Source: a bacterium
GTDB lineage: Bacteria > BMS3Abin14
DNA length: 8,993 nt
Direction of reading: 5' to 3'
Assembly: GCA_020352595.1 (NCBI GenBank)
Contig: CP070682.1
Coordinates: 1,332,900-1,341,892 of the forward strand
Each line of letters opens with the position of its first letter. The first letter of the stretch is position 1. Shown here piece after piece: positions 1-7,700 of this stretch. The translations under genes were made by a program, and so were the position numbers. Below the pieces are notes generated by a model. That model saw only the letters and a program-made list of their open reading frames with translations, searched no databases and was not told where the DNA came from.

Positions 1-18
1 AAACGGTTTAGCCTTATT

Positions 19-67
19 CTGCGCACTGCGCCCTGCGCCCTGCGCCCTATGTCCTGCGCCCTGCCTT
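19..67. repeat. 7-bp tandem repeat, consensus CTGCGCC
   Basis: Seven consecutive heptads can be laid end to end from 19. They read CTGCGCA, CTGCGCC three times, a diverged CTATGTC, CTGCGCC and a decayed CTGCCTT. Units are in strict 7-base phase. A pyrimidine-only tract (64-87) follows directly. No reading frame with a start and a plausible product covers it, so it is taken as an intergenic minisatellite upstream of the methyltransferase gene. Unit number may vary between strains (inference). Confidence 0.75.
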
Positions 68-90
68 CCTCCCCCTTTCCCCTTTCCACC

Positions 91-159
91 GAATTCAAGC
101 CTGTGGACATGAGGCCTCATTGGCCCTAGTCTTTATGCATGTCCACCAGGCTTGAATTC
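91..159. repeat. long imperfect palindrome spanning the rlmKL start codon
   Basis: The left arm (91-111, begins GAATTCAAGCC) is the reverse complement of the right arm (138-159, ends GGCTTGAATTC), with a single unpaired C in the right arm at 146/147. That gives 21 base pairs around a 26-base spacer (112-137). The spacer holds a small GGCC/GGCC hairpin (113-116 with 122-125). The start codon of the downstream gene (139-141) and its first six codons lie in the right arm. In a transcript that begins upstream of 91 the start would be buried in the stem. It could be a translational control element, a protein-binding site or the scar of a template-switch event. Confidence 0.85.
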
Positions 160-2307
160 TTCGCCACATGCCCCAAAGGCGTGGGGGACCTCCTCGCGGC
201 CGAACTGGTCCTGATGGGAGCCGAAAAGGTCAGGGAGTCGGCCGCGGGCGTCTCCTTCACGGGTTCCCTGGAGGCGGCCTACAGGGCCTGTCTCTGGTCC
301 CGGACCGCCAGCCGCGTGCTCCTGCCCCTTGCCAGTTTCCAGGTGACGAACGAGGAGGACCTTTACGAAGGGGCCAGGGAGGTGCGGTGGGAGGACCATC
401 TCTCCCCCGATGCCACCATCGCGGTGAGCGCCAGCGGGAAGGCCGGGACGGTGGTCCACACCCATTACGCCTCCCTCAAGGTCAAGGACGCCGTGGTGGA
501 CAGGTTCCGCGACGTCAGGGGCCGTCGTCCTTCCGTCGACACCAAGAGCCCGGACATCCGCATCAACCTGCACCTGGCCCGGCCCATGAGCACCCTCTAC
601 CTGGACCTTTCCGGGGAGGCTCTCCACAGGCGGGGCTACCGCGCGGAAAAGGGCGAGGCACCCCTCAAGGAGAATCTGGCGGCCGCCATCCTCCTGAGGG
701 TAAGGTGGCCGGAACTGGCTTCGGATGGGGCTTTCTTCATCGACCCCATGTGCGGCTCCGGGACCTTTCCCATCGAGGCGGCCTTCATGGCCGGCGACGT
801 GGCGCCCGGCATCCTCAGACCATCCTTCGGGTTCGCTGCGTGGGCGGGACACCAGTCGTCCCTGTGGACCCGCCTTCAGGTGGAGGCGCGGTACCGCATG
901 AAGGAGGGCCTCGATGGCCTGCCGGTGATCCTGGGTTTCGACGCGGACCGGGCCGCGGTCAGGAAGGCCCTGGCCAACATCGCCAGGGCGGGCCTGGAAA
1001 GGAAGGTCCACGTCGAGCGGCGGGACATCGGCCTGCTCGAAGCCCCTCCCGGCGCGCGGGGAAAAACGGGGCTGGTCCTGGTCAACCCGCCCTACGGGGA
1101 GCGTCTGGGGGAAGTGGCCGAGCTCCGGCCCCTGTACGCCTCCCTGGGGGAGCGCCTCAGGGCCGGCTTCCCGGGCTGGAGGGCGGCCGTCTTCACCGGG
1201 AACCCCGAACTGGGCAGGGAGATGGGGCTGCGGGCCGTCAAGACCAACAACCTCTACAACGGAGACCTGAAGTGCCGCCTCCTCCACTTCGAAGTCCGCA
1301 AGGACCTCCTTGCGCCCACCGGACGGCGTCGCCCCTCCTCTGAACCTCCGGTGGGCGCCCGTGAGGGTGAGGGGGACATGTTCGCCAACCGGCTTCGCAA
1401 GAACCTGAGAACGCTGGGCAAGTGGGCCGGGGAAAAGGGCATCACCTGCTACCGCCTCTACGACGCCGACATCCCCGAGTTCAACCTGGCCGTGGACCTC
1501 TACGACGGTTGGGCCCACGTCCAGGAATACGAGGCTCCCCATGGAGTGGATGCCCGGCGCGCCTCCGCCCGCCTGGAGGCCGCCCTGCAGAGGATCGGCA
1601 GGGTCCTCGACCTTCCCCCGGACCGGGTCGTTCTGAAGGTGCGGAAACGCCAGAGGGGGGGGTCCCAGTACGGCAAGTTCCAGGAAAAGGGCCGATTCCT
1701 CGAGGTCCGGGAGGGCGGCCTGACCTTCCTGGTGAACCTCACGGATTACCTGGACACGGGTCTGTTCCTGGACCACCGTCCGACGAGGGCCATGATCGGG
1801 GATCTTTCCAGGGGGGCGGACTTCCTCAACCTGTTCAGCTACACGGGCTCGGCCACGGTTTACGCGGCAGCGGGGGGAGCCAGGACCACCACCTCGGTGG
1901 ACCTTTCCAACACCTACATCCGCTGGGCCCGGCGCAACCTCGAGATCAACGGGATCGGAGGTCCGGAGCACAGACTGCTGCGCACCGACGTGCTGAGGTG
2001 GCTGGGGAAGGAGCGCCGCCGGTACGGCCTGATATTCCTCGACCCGCCCACATTTTCCAGGTCCAAGGCCATGGAGGGCGATCTCGACATCCAGAGGGAC
2101 CACGCCCCCTTGATCCTCAGTGCGGCCAGGCTCCTCAGGCCCGGGGGCGTGATGATCTTCTCCACCAACCGGCGGGACTTTTCCCTCGACGTGGCCTCCC
2201 TGGGAGGGCTCCAGGTCCGGGACATCACCGCCGAAACGGTGCCGAGGGATTTTGAGCGCCGCCCACGGATACACTCCTGTTTCCGGATCACGGCAAGGGG
2301 GAAGTAA
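139..2307 (+). CDS. rlmKL: bifunctional 23S rRNA guanine methyltransferase RlmKL
   Basis: A SAM-dependent enzyme with two methyltransferase modules. In E. coli the N-terminal RlmL half makes m2G2445 and the C-terminal RlmK half makes m7G2069 of 23S rRNA during large-subunit assembly in the cytoplasm. The 722 residues compare with about 702 in E. coli. An N-terminal THUMP-type RNA-binding region occupies roughly residues 50-160. The first Rossmann module has the SAM-binding segment DPMCGSGT (202-209) and the catalytic NPPYG (316-320), typical of N2-guanine methylation. A Pro/Arg/Glu-rich linker (about 390-413) leads into MFANRLRKNLRTLGKWA from 414. The RlmK module shows FLDHRPTR (D545-R547), DFLNLFSYTG (561-570) and DPPTF (635-639). 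ATG 139 is the first start after the in-frame stop at 127. No clear Shine-Dalgarno precedes it, and the start sits in a long palindrome. The gene ends in tandem stops TAA TAA. Fused RlmKL is best known from Gammaproteobacteria, but the motif match leaves little doubt. Confidence 0.95.
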   Translation: MSTRLEFFATCPKGVGDLLAAELVLMGAEKVRESAAGVSFTGSLEAAYRACLWSRTASRVLLPLASFQVTNEEDLYEGAREVRWEDHLSPDATIAVSASGKAGTVVHTHYASLKVKDAVVDRFRDVRGRRPSVDTKSPDIRINLHLARPMSTLYLDLSGEALHRRGYRAEKGEAPLKENLAAAILLRVRWPELASDGAFFIDPMCGSGTFPIEAAFMAGDVAPGILRPSFGFAAWAGHQSSLWTRLQVEARYRMKEGLDGLPVILGFDADRAAVRKALANIARAGLERKVHVERRDIGLLEAPPGARGKTGLVLVNPPYGERLGEVAELRPLYASLGERLRAGFPGWRAAVFTGNPELGREMGLRAVKTNNLYNGDLKCRLLHFEVRKDLLAPTGRRRPSSEPPVGAREGEGDMFANRLRKNLRTLGKWAGEKGITCYRLYDADIPEFNLAVDLYDGWAHVQEYEAPHGVDARRASARLEAALQRIGRVLDLPPDRVVLKVRKRQRGGSQYGKFQEKGRFLEVREGGLTFLVNLTDYLDTGLFLDHRPTRAMIGDLSRGADFLNLFSYTGSATVYAAAGGARTTTSVDLSNTYIRWARRNLEINGIGGPEHRLLRTDVLRWLGKERRRYGLIFLDPPTFSRSKAMEGDLDIQRDHAPLILSAARLLRPGGVMIFSTNRRDFSLDVASLGGLQVRDITAETVPRDFERRPRIHSCFRITARGK

Positions 2308-2541
2308 TAAGTAGAAGAGTTTCCGGTGTCGCGCCGTGACCCGTCATCACGCCGGGAGGGCGCCGGATGGTTGCCCCTCCGACAGACTCGTGGCAAAGCG
2401 GTGAGGGGTTCAAGGTGCAACGGGGCGACACGGTTCAGGATCCGGGGAAAACGGTGTCCGGGGTGTGGTGTCCAGAGGGAAGTTGCGGAGCCCGGTCCTG
2501 ATGGGAAGGTGGAATATGCCTTTACCGGAGCCCCCGCGCGG

Positions 2542-2566
2542 CCGGCCCGCCAGCTTGCGGGCCCGG
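2542..2566 (+). terminator. GC-rich hairpin, possible terminator or leader structure
   Basis: CCGGCCCGC (2542-2550) pairs with GCGGGCCCGG (2557-2566) around the loop CAGCTT, leaving one bulged G. The following 20 bases are pyrimidine- and T-enriched (CTTCTCATCCTTGATTTT), but there is no clean T run. It could end transcription from rlmKL, or be part of a structured element just before the candidate aldolase promoter. Confidence 0.4.
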
Positions 2567-2580
2567 AGACCTTCTCATCC

Positions 2581-2608
2581 TTGATTTTGAACGTTTGGAA
2601 AGTGTAAT
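2581..2608 (+). promoter_or_regulatory. candidate sigma70-type promoter for the aldolase gene
   Basis: TTGATT (2581-2586, four of six matches to the -35 consensus) and TGTAAT (2603-2608, five of six to the -10) are 16 bases apart. They sit in an AT-rich island within otherwise GC-rich sequence, just after the GC hairpin. Transcription would begin near 2615, giving a leader of about 80 bases before ATG 2695. This is pattern matching only. Confidence 0.4.
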
Positions 2609-2681
2609 CTGTAGGTTCAGGGGGGGAAAGGAGCACAGGGCCCCTTCCTCGACGATACCGAATCTCTTCGCAAAGGCTGAC

Positions 2682-2689
2682 AAGGAGGT
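2682..2689 (+). promoter_or_regulatory. ribosome binding site of the aldolase gene
   Basis: AAGGAGGT is a full-length Shine-Dalgarno match five bases before ATG 2695. It fixes the start codon and predicts strong translation, unlike the upstream rlmKL gene, which has no visible site. Confidence 0.9.
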
Positions 2690-2694
2690 CAACC

Positions 2695-3981
2695 ATGGCA
2701 GCTTTGTCCCCGAAGGACTTCGAAAAGGCCCTCTCCCAAGGGCGCCCGCCGAACATCGTCCGGCTCTTCCCCAACTCGAGGGCCCTCATCGTCAGCGGCA
2801 AGGTCATTGACAGGGCCATGATGGCCAAGGGCAAGGCCATGACCATCGCCGCCAACGGACGGAACCAGTTCGTCATACGGGGGGCGCTGGCCGCCGCCCA
2901 GAGGGCCAACGCGGCCATCATCGTCGAGATCGCCAAGTCGGAAGGTGGGGCCGGGGCCTACTGCGCGGTCAATTTCTGGAACCTGGCGCTCCTGGTGGAC
3001 TCCATCGCCAACGAACTGGGCATCACGGTCCCCGTCGCCATCCACGCCGACCATTACGGCATCAAGGGGGACGCGGACGTCCAGAAGGCCCGCGTGGAGA
3101 TCCCATCCATGTTCGACGCGGGCATCACCTCCATCGCCATCGACGCGTCCCACCTGCCCGACGACCGGAACCTCCTGGCGAGCATCGACCTGGCCCGATA
3201 CGTGCCGGGCTGGGCGGGGCTCGAGACGGAGGTGGGGGAGATCAAGGGCAAGGAGGGGCTTTCCACTGTCCAGGAGGCCCTCTTCCTCGTCCAGGGCCTC
3301 AACGCCCATGACATCTTCCCGGACTGGATCGCTTTAAACAACGGCACCACCCACGGCATCGAGGAGAGCGAAGCGGGCATCCAGGTCGAACTCACCGCAA
3401 GGATCCACAAGGCCCTGGCACCCTACAAGATTTCCGGCGCCCAGCACGGCACCTCGGGGAACAGCAGCGAGAGGCTGCGGCGCATAACCTCCGAGACGGC
3501 CACCACCAAGGCCAACGTGGCCACCGCCCTGCAGATGCTCTCCTGGGGCGTGAAGGTCAACGACTACGGCAACGCCCAGCTCGACGAGAACGGGGAGTTC
3601 ATCCGGGCCCGGGACGCGGGCGTCACCGACGCCGTCTGGGCCGACATGGTCAAGTACGCGGCTGACAAGGGCTGGAAGAAGGGAGATTACAAGAAGCTGA
3701 ACCTGCCCTTCGAGAACAAGCTCCTCGGCCAGTCCAGGGAGACCAGGGAACGGATGGTCGAGGCCGTGGAGGAGTTCACTTACGGCCTGCTCAAGAACGT
3801 CTTCAACGCCTCGGACACGGCCCCACTGGCCGTGGAGGCCATCCTCTCGGCCGGGTCACACGATCTCGGGCCCAAGGTGGGTCGAATGGAGGACCCGGCC
3901 CGGTGGACCGAGGAGAAGATCGTCCGGAGGGCGGCCACCCTGGACTCGGACAAGGGACCTGCCGGCGATTTCGAGGACTAG
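2695..3981 (+). CDS. fba: class II (zinc-dependent) fructose-bisphosphate aldolase
   Basis: Predicted to cleave fructose 1,6-bisphosphate reversibly to dihydroxyacetone phosphate and glyceraldehyde 3-phosphate in cytoplasmic glycolysis/gluconeogenesis. The 428-residue TIM-barrel has the class II signatures. HADHYG (117-122) supplies the catalytic Asp119 and metal ligand His120. ETEVGEIKG starts at 177. NNGTTHG has His220 and QHGTSGNSSERL has His251; these fit as the other two zinc-ligand histidines by analogy with E. coli FbaA. KVNDYGN around Asn289 fits the substrate phosphate/catalytic loop. It is longer than FbaA (359 residues) and KbaY/GatY (about 284). It has Tyr where FbaA has Cys after the DH pair, so it belongs to a distinct class II subgroup that I recall from anaerobic and deltaproteobacterial genomes. 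The start is set by a strong Shine-Dalgarno. It has its own candidate promoter and terminator, so is probably monocistronic. A different sugar-phosphate specificity cannot be excluded. Confidence 0.93.
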   Translation: MAALSPKDFEKALSQGRPPNIVRLFPNSRALIVSGKVIDRAMMAKGKAMTIAANGRNQFVIRGALAAAQRANAAIIVEIAKSEGGAGAYCAVNFWNLALLVDSIANELGITVPVAIHADHYGIKGDADVQKARVEIPSMFDAGITSIAIDASHLPDDRNLLASIDLARYVPGWAGLETEVGEIKGKEGLSTVQEALFLVQGLNAHDIFPDWIALNNGTTHGIEESEAGIQVELTARIHKALAPYKISGAQHGTSGNSSERLRRITSETATTKANVATALQMLSWGVKVNDYGNAQLDENGEFIRARDAGVTDAVWADMVKYAADKGWKKGDYKKLNLPFENKLLGQSRETRERMVEAVEEFTYGLLKNVFNASDTAPLAVEAILSAGSHDLGPKVGRMEDPARWTEEKIVRRAATLDSDKGPAGDFED

Positions 3982-4021
3982 CCGGCAGCCGTCTGCCGGT
4001 GTGCCGCTGCCGGCTGTTTTT
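3980..4021 (+). terminator. intrinsic terminator of the aldolase gene
   Basis: AGCCGGCAG (3980-3988) pairs perfectly with CTGCCGGCT (4007-4015) and is followed by G and five T (4017-4021). The left arm overlaps the last two bases of the TAG stop. The same left arm can alternatively pair with CTGCCGG at 3993-3999 in a tight 4-base-loop hairpin that would not abut the T run, so two mutually exclusive folds exist. Confidence 0.75.
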
Positions 4022-4029
4022 CAGGGCAG

Positions 4030-4057
4030 GGGGCACCACCCGATGTCGGGGTGCCCC
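4030..4057 (+). other. hairpin upstream of tpx
   Basis: GGGGCACC (4030-4037) pairs with GGTGCCCC (4050-4057), and a further CCG/CGG pairing lies inside around ATGT. It is not followed by a T run, so it is unlikely to be a classical terminator. It lies just after the aldolase terminator and could be part of the tpx leader. Confidence 0.5.
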
Positions 4058-4076
4058 GGTGACAGGAAACAGAATG

Positions 4077-4110
4077 CGGAGCGCTATCCGCTCCGGGGCG
4101 CACGCCCCGG
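4077..4110 (+). other. two overlapping hairpins upstream of tpx
   Basis: CGGAGCG (4077-4083) pairs perfectly with CGCTCCG (4089-4095). CCGGGGCG (4093-4100) pairs with CGCCCCGG (4103-4110). The two stems share bases 4093-4095, so full pairing of one shortens the other. No T run follows. Function unknown; a leader structure or a decayed palindromic element are both possible. Confidence 0.5.
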
Positions 4111-4146
4111 GGCAGGGATCTGCCGGCTCCGCCCCAATCCACGGAC

Positions 4147-4153
4147 AAGGAGG
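4147..4153 (+). promoter_or_regulatory. ribosome binding site of tpx
   Basis: AAGGAGG lies eight bases before ATG 4162 and supports that start. No convincing promoter is visible in the GC-rich 3982-4146 stretch. Confidence 0.85.
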
Positions 4154-4161
4154 CGCGTGTC

Positions 4162-4665
4162 ATGGCGAACGTCACGTTCAAGGGGAACCCGGTCAGGACG
4201 GTGGGCGACCTTCCCGCCGTCGGCTCCAAAGCCCCGGACTTCACACTGACGAAGAACGACCTTTCCGACACGACCCTGGACGATTTCGCTGGCAAGCGCC
4301 TCGTTTTGAACGTCTTCGTGAGCCTGGACACGTCCGTCTGCGCCATGTCCATCAGGCGGTTCAACCAGGAGGCGTCTTCCCTCCCCGAAACCACTGTCCT
4401 GTGCATCTCCGAGGACCTGCCCTTCGCCCAGAGCCGGTTCTGCGCGGCCGAGGGGATCCGGAACGTCGTCGTCCTGTCGGCCTTCCGCTACCGGGCCTTC
4501 GCCAACAACTACGGTGTCCGGATCCTCAGCGGACCGATGAAGAGCCTCATGGCCCGGGCGGTGGTGGTCATCGACAAGAGGGGCCGGGTCGTCTACACCG
4601 AGCAGGTCCCCGAGATCGGCCAGGAACCTGACTACGGGGCGGTGCTGTCCGTTCTCAAGGGCTAG
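4162..4665 (+). CDS. tpx: thiol peroxidase Tpx (atypical 2-Cys peroxiredoxin)
   Basis: Reduces hydrogen peroxide and preferentially alkyl hydroperoxides, and is recycled by thioredoxin. Cytoplasmic or periplasmic location varies with the organism, and no signal peptide is seen here. The 167-residue length matches the family (about 165-168). The peroxidatic cysteine is Cys60 in TSVCAMSIRRFN, with the conserved Thr three residues before it. The resolving cysteine is Cys94 in RFCAAEGI, a 34-residue spacing as in E. coli Tpx (Cys61/Cys95). The N-terminal VTFKGNPV and VGSKAPDFTLT segments and the late NNYGVRI segment are also family hallmarks. ATG 4162 follows a strong Shine-Dalgarno. It is separated from the aldolase by a terminator and from the downstream lipoprotein by about 100 bases with hairpins, so is likely an independent unit. 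Confidence 0.96.
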   Translation: MANVTFKGNPVRTVGDLPAVGSKAPDFTLTKNDLSDTTLDDFAGKRLVLNVFVSLDTSVCAMSIRRFNQEASSLPETTVLCISEDLPFAQSRFCAAEGIRNVVVLSAFRYRAFANNYGVRILSGPMKSLMARAVVVIDKRGRVVYTEQVPEIGQEPDYGAVLSVLKG

Positions 4666-4677
4666 AAAACACCCGGA

Positions 4678-4694
4678 GCGCCCGTGGCGGGCGC
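4678..4694 (+). terminator. GC-rich hairpin after tpx, possible terminator
   Basis: GCGCCCG (4678-4684) and CGGGCGC (4688-4694) form a perfect 7-bp stem with loop TGG, 12 bases after the tpx stop. A second small hairpin follows (GGGCC 4708-4712 with GGCCC 4716-4720). Neither has a T run, so termination here is a guess. These hairpins are all I see in 4666-4764 apart from a weak G-rich ribosome binding site. Confidence 0.35.
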
Positions 4695-4764
4695 CTGGTG
4701 ATCAGAGGGGCCTGGGGCCCTTCCAGGGGGGGAGGGTGAAGCACCGGATCTGACGGGGGTGCTT

Positions 4765-7700
4765 ATGAGGATAAGGCAGGATTTTCTCCTGTTCCTGCTG
4801 GCTGCAGGCATGGCGGTCGGCTGCAGTTCGTCCGGCGGCGGTGGCGGCGGGCGGGCGGTGGCCACCTACTGTCCACTGCCCTACTCCCAGGCGCTCCCGG
4901 CGGCCGTCTCAGGGGCCAACTCCCCGCCGAGGGCCTATTACCAGAGGCTGCGGGTGAGCCTCGGCGACACCCTGCCCGTCACCCTCTTCGCCTGCGACCC
5001 CGACCTCGGCTCGAGCTACACCGGTCTGACCTGGGCGGTCACCAGCGGGCCGGTGAGCGGCGGTCAGCTGAGCGACCAGGCCGGCACCTACGCGGGCGAG
5101 CCCTTCCAGGTGACCTACACGCCGGCCCAGGTGGGCACGGACAGTTTCTTCTACCAGGTCAACGACGGCGTCACCTGGGGCAACACCGCCGAGATCCTCA
5201 TCACGGTCCTTCCCGTGCTCAGCAGCGTCAGCATCAGCGGTTCCACGGACGTTCCCGAGAACAGCACGGTGACCTATTCCCTGACGGCCAACTGGACGGG
5301 GCAGGCGCCCACAGATGTGACAGCCGCCGCCCTGTGGTCCGAGAACTCCCCTTATGCCGGTTTCGTGCCCCCGCCGGGCACCCTGGTCCTTTCCGACGTC
5401 CCCTCCGACCAGCAGGTGACAGTGACCGGAAGCTCTACCTTCAACGGGGTCTCCGTGGCTGACACACTCACCCTGACCGTGAGGAACACCTCAGCCGCCG
5501 GGGGAACGCTGTACGTGGACGCGGCCACTCAGGCCCCGCCGGCCTCCCAGGACGGACTGACCTGGCTCACCGCCTTCGACCACCCCAGCAAGGCCATGCC
5601 GCTGGCCACCGTCGGGACGCCCGTGCTCGTGGCCTCGGGGACCTACACACCCCTGAGCACCGTCGATCCCGCCGCTCCACTCCTGACCCTCAGGGACGGG
5701 GTCGAGGTGTACGGCGGCTACCAGGTCTCGGGGGGGGTGGCTCTTTCCAGGGATCCCTCCGCTTACCCCTCAATACTGGACGCCGACGCCGACGGGGACC
5801 TGTCCGGGGACCTGTACCACCTCGTGGCCGGTGCGTCCGGGGCTGTCCTGGACGGATTGGTCATCAGGCACGGCAACGCCTCAGGCGTGGGGTCCTCGGC
5901 GGATGTTGCCGCCGGGGGGATGGCCAACGTCAATGTCCTCAACGTCACCGTCAGGAACTGCGTCTTTGCCAGCAACTACGCTTCCCTGTACGGCGGCGCC
6001 ATGGCCAACTACTTCAGCAGCGTCACCATCGACAACTGCACCTTCCGCAACAACGCCGGCGGAAACACCGGCGGCGCCATCGACACCGATCTGAACAGCA
6101 CCCTGCTCATAACAAATTCCGTTTTCTCCTCCAATATTTCAAGCGTCAACGCCGGCGCACTGGGGGCCTACGGCAGCCCGGTGATCACCGTCATCGGCAC
6201 CGACTTCACGGACAACCGGACAGGGGATTACGGCGGCGCCATGGACATCAACTTCAACGGATCGGTGGTGGTGCAGAACTGTACCTTCACGGGGGGAGCG
6301 GCGGGACTTTCGGGCGGGGGCATCTACGCCGAACAGAACGCCTCCCTCCTCATCACCAACACCACCTTTACCGGCAACAGTGCCAGCGAGGGCGGCGGAC
6401 TGGCCTCCAGCCTGGCCGGGAGCCTCACCGTCTCAGGGTCCCTTTTCACTGGAAATTCAGCCATCGGTGACGGCGGCGGGGTGTACGCCATCTCGGACAG
6501 CACGGTGTTCATTGACTCGACCTCCTTCACGGCCAACAGCGCCGGCAGCCTGGGAGCGGGGTTGTTCCTCGCGCCGCTGTCGACAAGCACTGTCCGGGAT
6601 TCGCAGTTCGTCGGCAACGTCAACTCGGGAGCCGCAGGAGGCGGGATCTATGTCACGAGCCCCAGCAGCGTCCTCATGGACCGGATCAGGGTCCATGGAA
6701 ATGTGGCCTACGACGGGGGAGGCATCTTCGTCGACAGCCCCGGCGCGACGCTGGTCAACTCCGTGGTAACCTCCAACCGTGCCGGCACAGCCAATGGACT
6801 GGGGGGCGGTCTCCTGCACTGGAGCACCGGTTCGCTGCAGGTGGTCCACAGCTCCTTTTCCGGAAACGTGGCTTCCCAGGGCGGAGGCCTGTACAACCTG
6901 TCGCCGGTCAATACTACCGTGGTCAACAGCATCCTGTGGGGAGACAGCGCGGCGACGGACCCCGAGATCAGCGGTGCCTCCACGGTGTCCTTCTCCGATG
7001 TGCAGGCAGCCGCGGGCCCCTGGCCGGGGACGGGCAACATCCTGGCGGACCCGGCCTTCGCAAACTCCCTCCTGGCGCTGAGCGCCGGATCGGCGGCCAT
7101 CGACATGGGCACCGACGCCGGTGTCGCAACGGACTACGCCGGGAACGCCAGACCGCAGGGGGCATGGTACGACATGGGAGCGTGGGAGTTCGGGATCGCC
7201 ACCTGGCTCAGGACCTACTCCATGGCCACCTGGGTGCAGGCCAGGGATATCGGCCCGGCCCCGGGCGGAGGGTTCTACCTGGCCGGGACCTCCGGGTGGA
7301 ACTTCTGGGTGGCCCGTCTGGACGCCTCGGGCGCCCTGCAGTGGACCCGCACCTTCGGCGACGGGAACACCGACGCCGCCTTCGGCATGGACTCTACGTC
7401 GGACGGAGGGGCCGTCGTCACCGGGCAGACCTTCTCCCTGGGTGCATTCACCAGTGACATGTGGGTGGTGAAGCTCGACTCCGCGGGTAACATCCAGTGG
7501 CAGAAGAGCGCCGGCACGGCCGACCAGGAATACTCCTACGACGTCAAGGAAGCTCTTACCAGCACGCTCCAGCCGGACGGGTACGTGGTTGCCGGGTACA
7601 GGGGCAGTCCGGCGACCGCGACGCCCGACTTCGTGGTTTTGCGGTTGAACGCGGACGGAACCCAGCGATGGGTGCGCCGCTACGACGCGGGGGAGAGGGA

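Larger units (their letters stand above)
2308..2694. other. 387-base intergenic region before the aldolase gene
   Basis: No convincing gene is seen. A GTG-started open frame of 93 codons (2326-2607) has an Arg/Gly/Pro-rich composition with no recognisable motif and no ribosome binding site, so it is not called. The region holds a small hairpin (CGTGA 2335-2339 with TCACG 2347-2351), a strong GC hairpin (2542-2566), a local AT-rich patch with a promoter-like pair (2581-2608), and the aldolase ribosome binding site. I looked for known riboswitch cores (cobalamin, SAM, c-di-GMP, fluoride) and did not find a credible match. Confidence 0.6.

Noticed and set aside
133..2274. 713-codon open frame on the minus strand opposite rlmKL
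   Set aside because: It is an antisense shadow created by the strong GC bias. The product is Gly/Pro/Arg/Glu/His-rich with no recognisable motif, whereas the + strand frame is a clear RlmKL.
2380..2540. Possible cobalamin- or other riboswitch-like fragments (GGGGAAAACGGTG)
   Set aside because: The fragment resembles part of a cobalamin core, but the surrounding conserved boxes are missing and the downstream gene is an aldolase, which does not fit.
2326..2607. 93-codon GTG-started frame in the rlmKL-fba gap
   Set aside because: No Shine-Dalgarno, no recognisable motif apart from a lone CPGC pair of cysteines, and it overlaps the hairpin and candidate promoter of fba.
5941..6890. CRISPR-like or DNA-level tandem repeats in the beta-helix region
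   Set aside because: The periodicity is at the protein level (FxxN/GG[AG]). DNA units are diverged and in frame, with no constant repeat or spacer structure.
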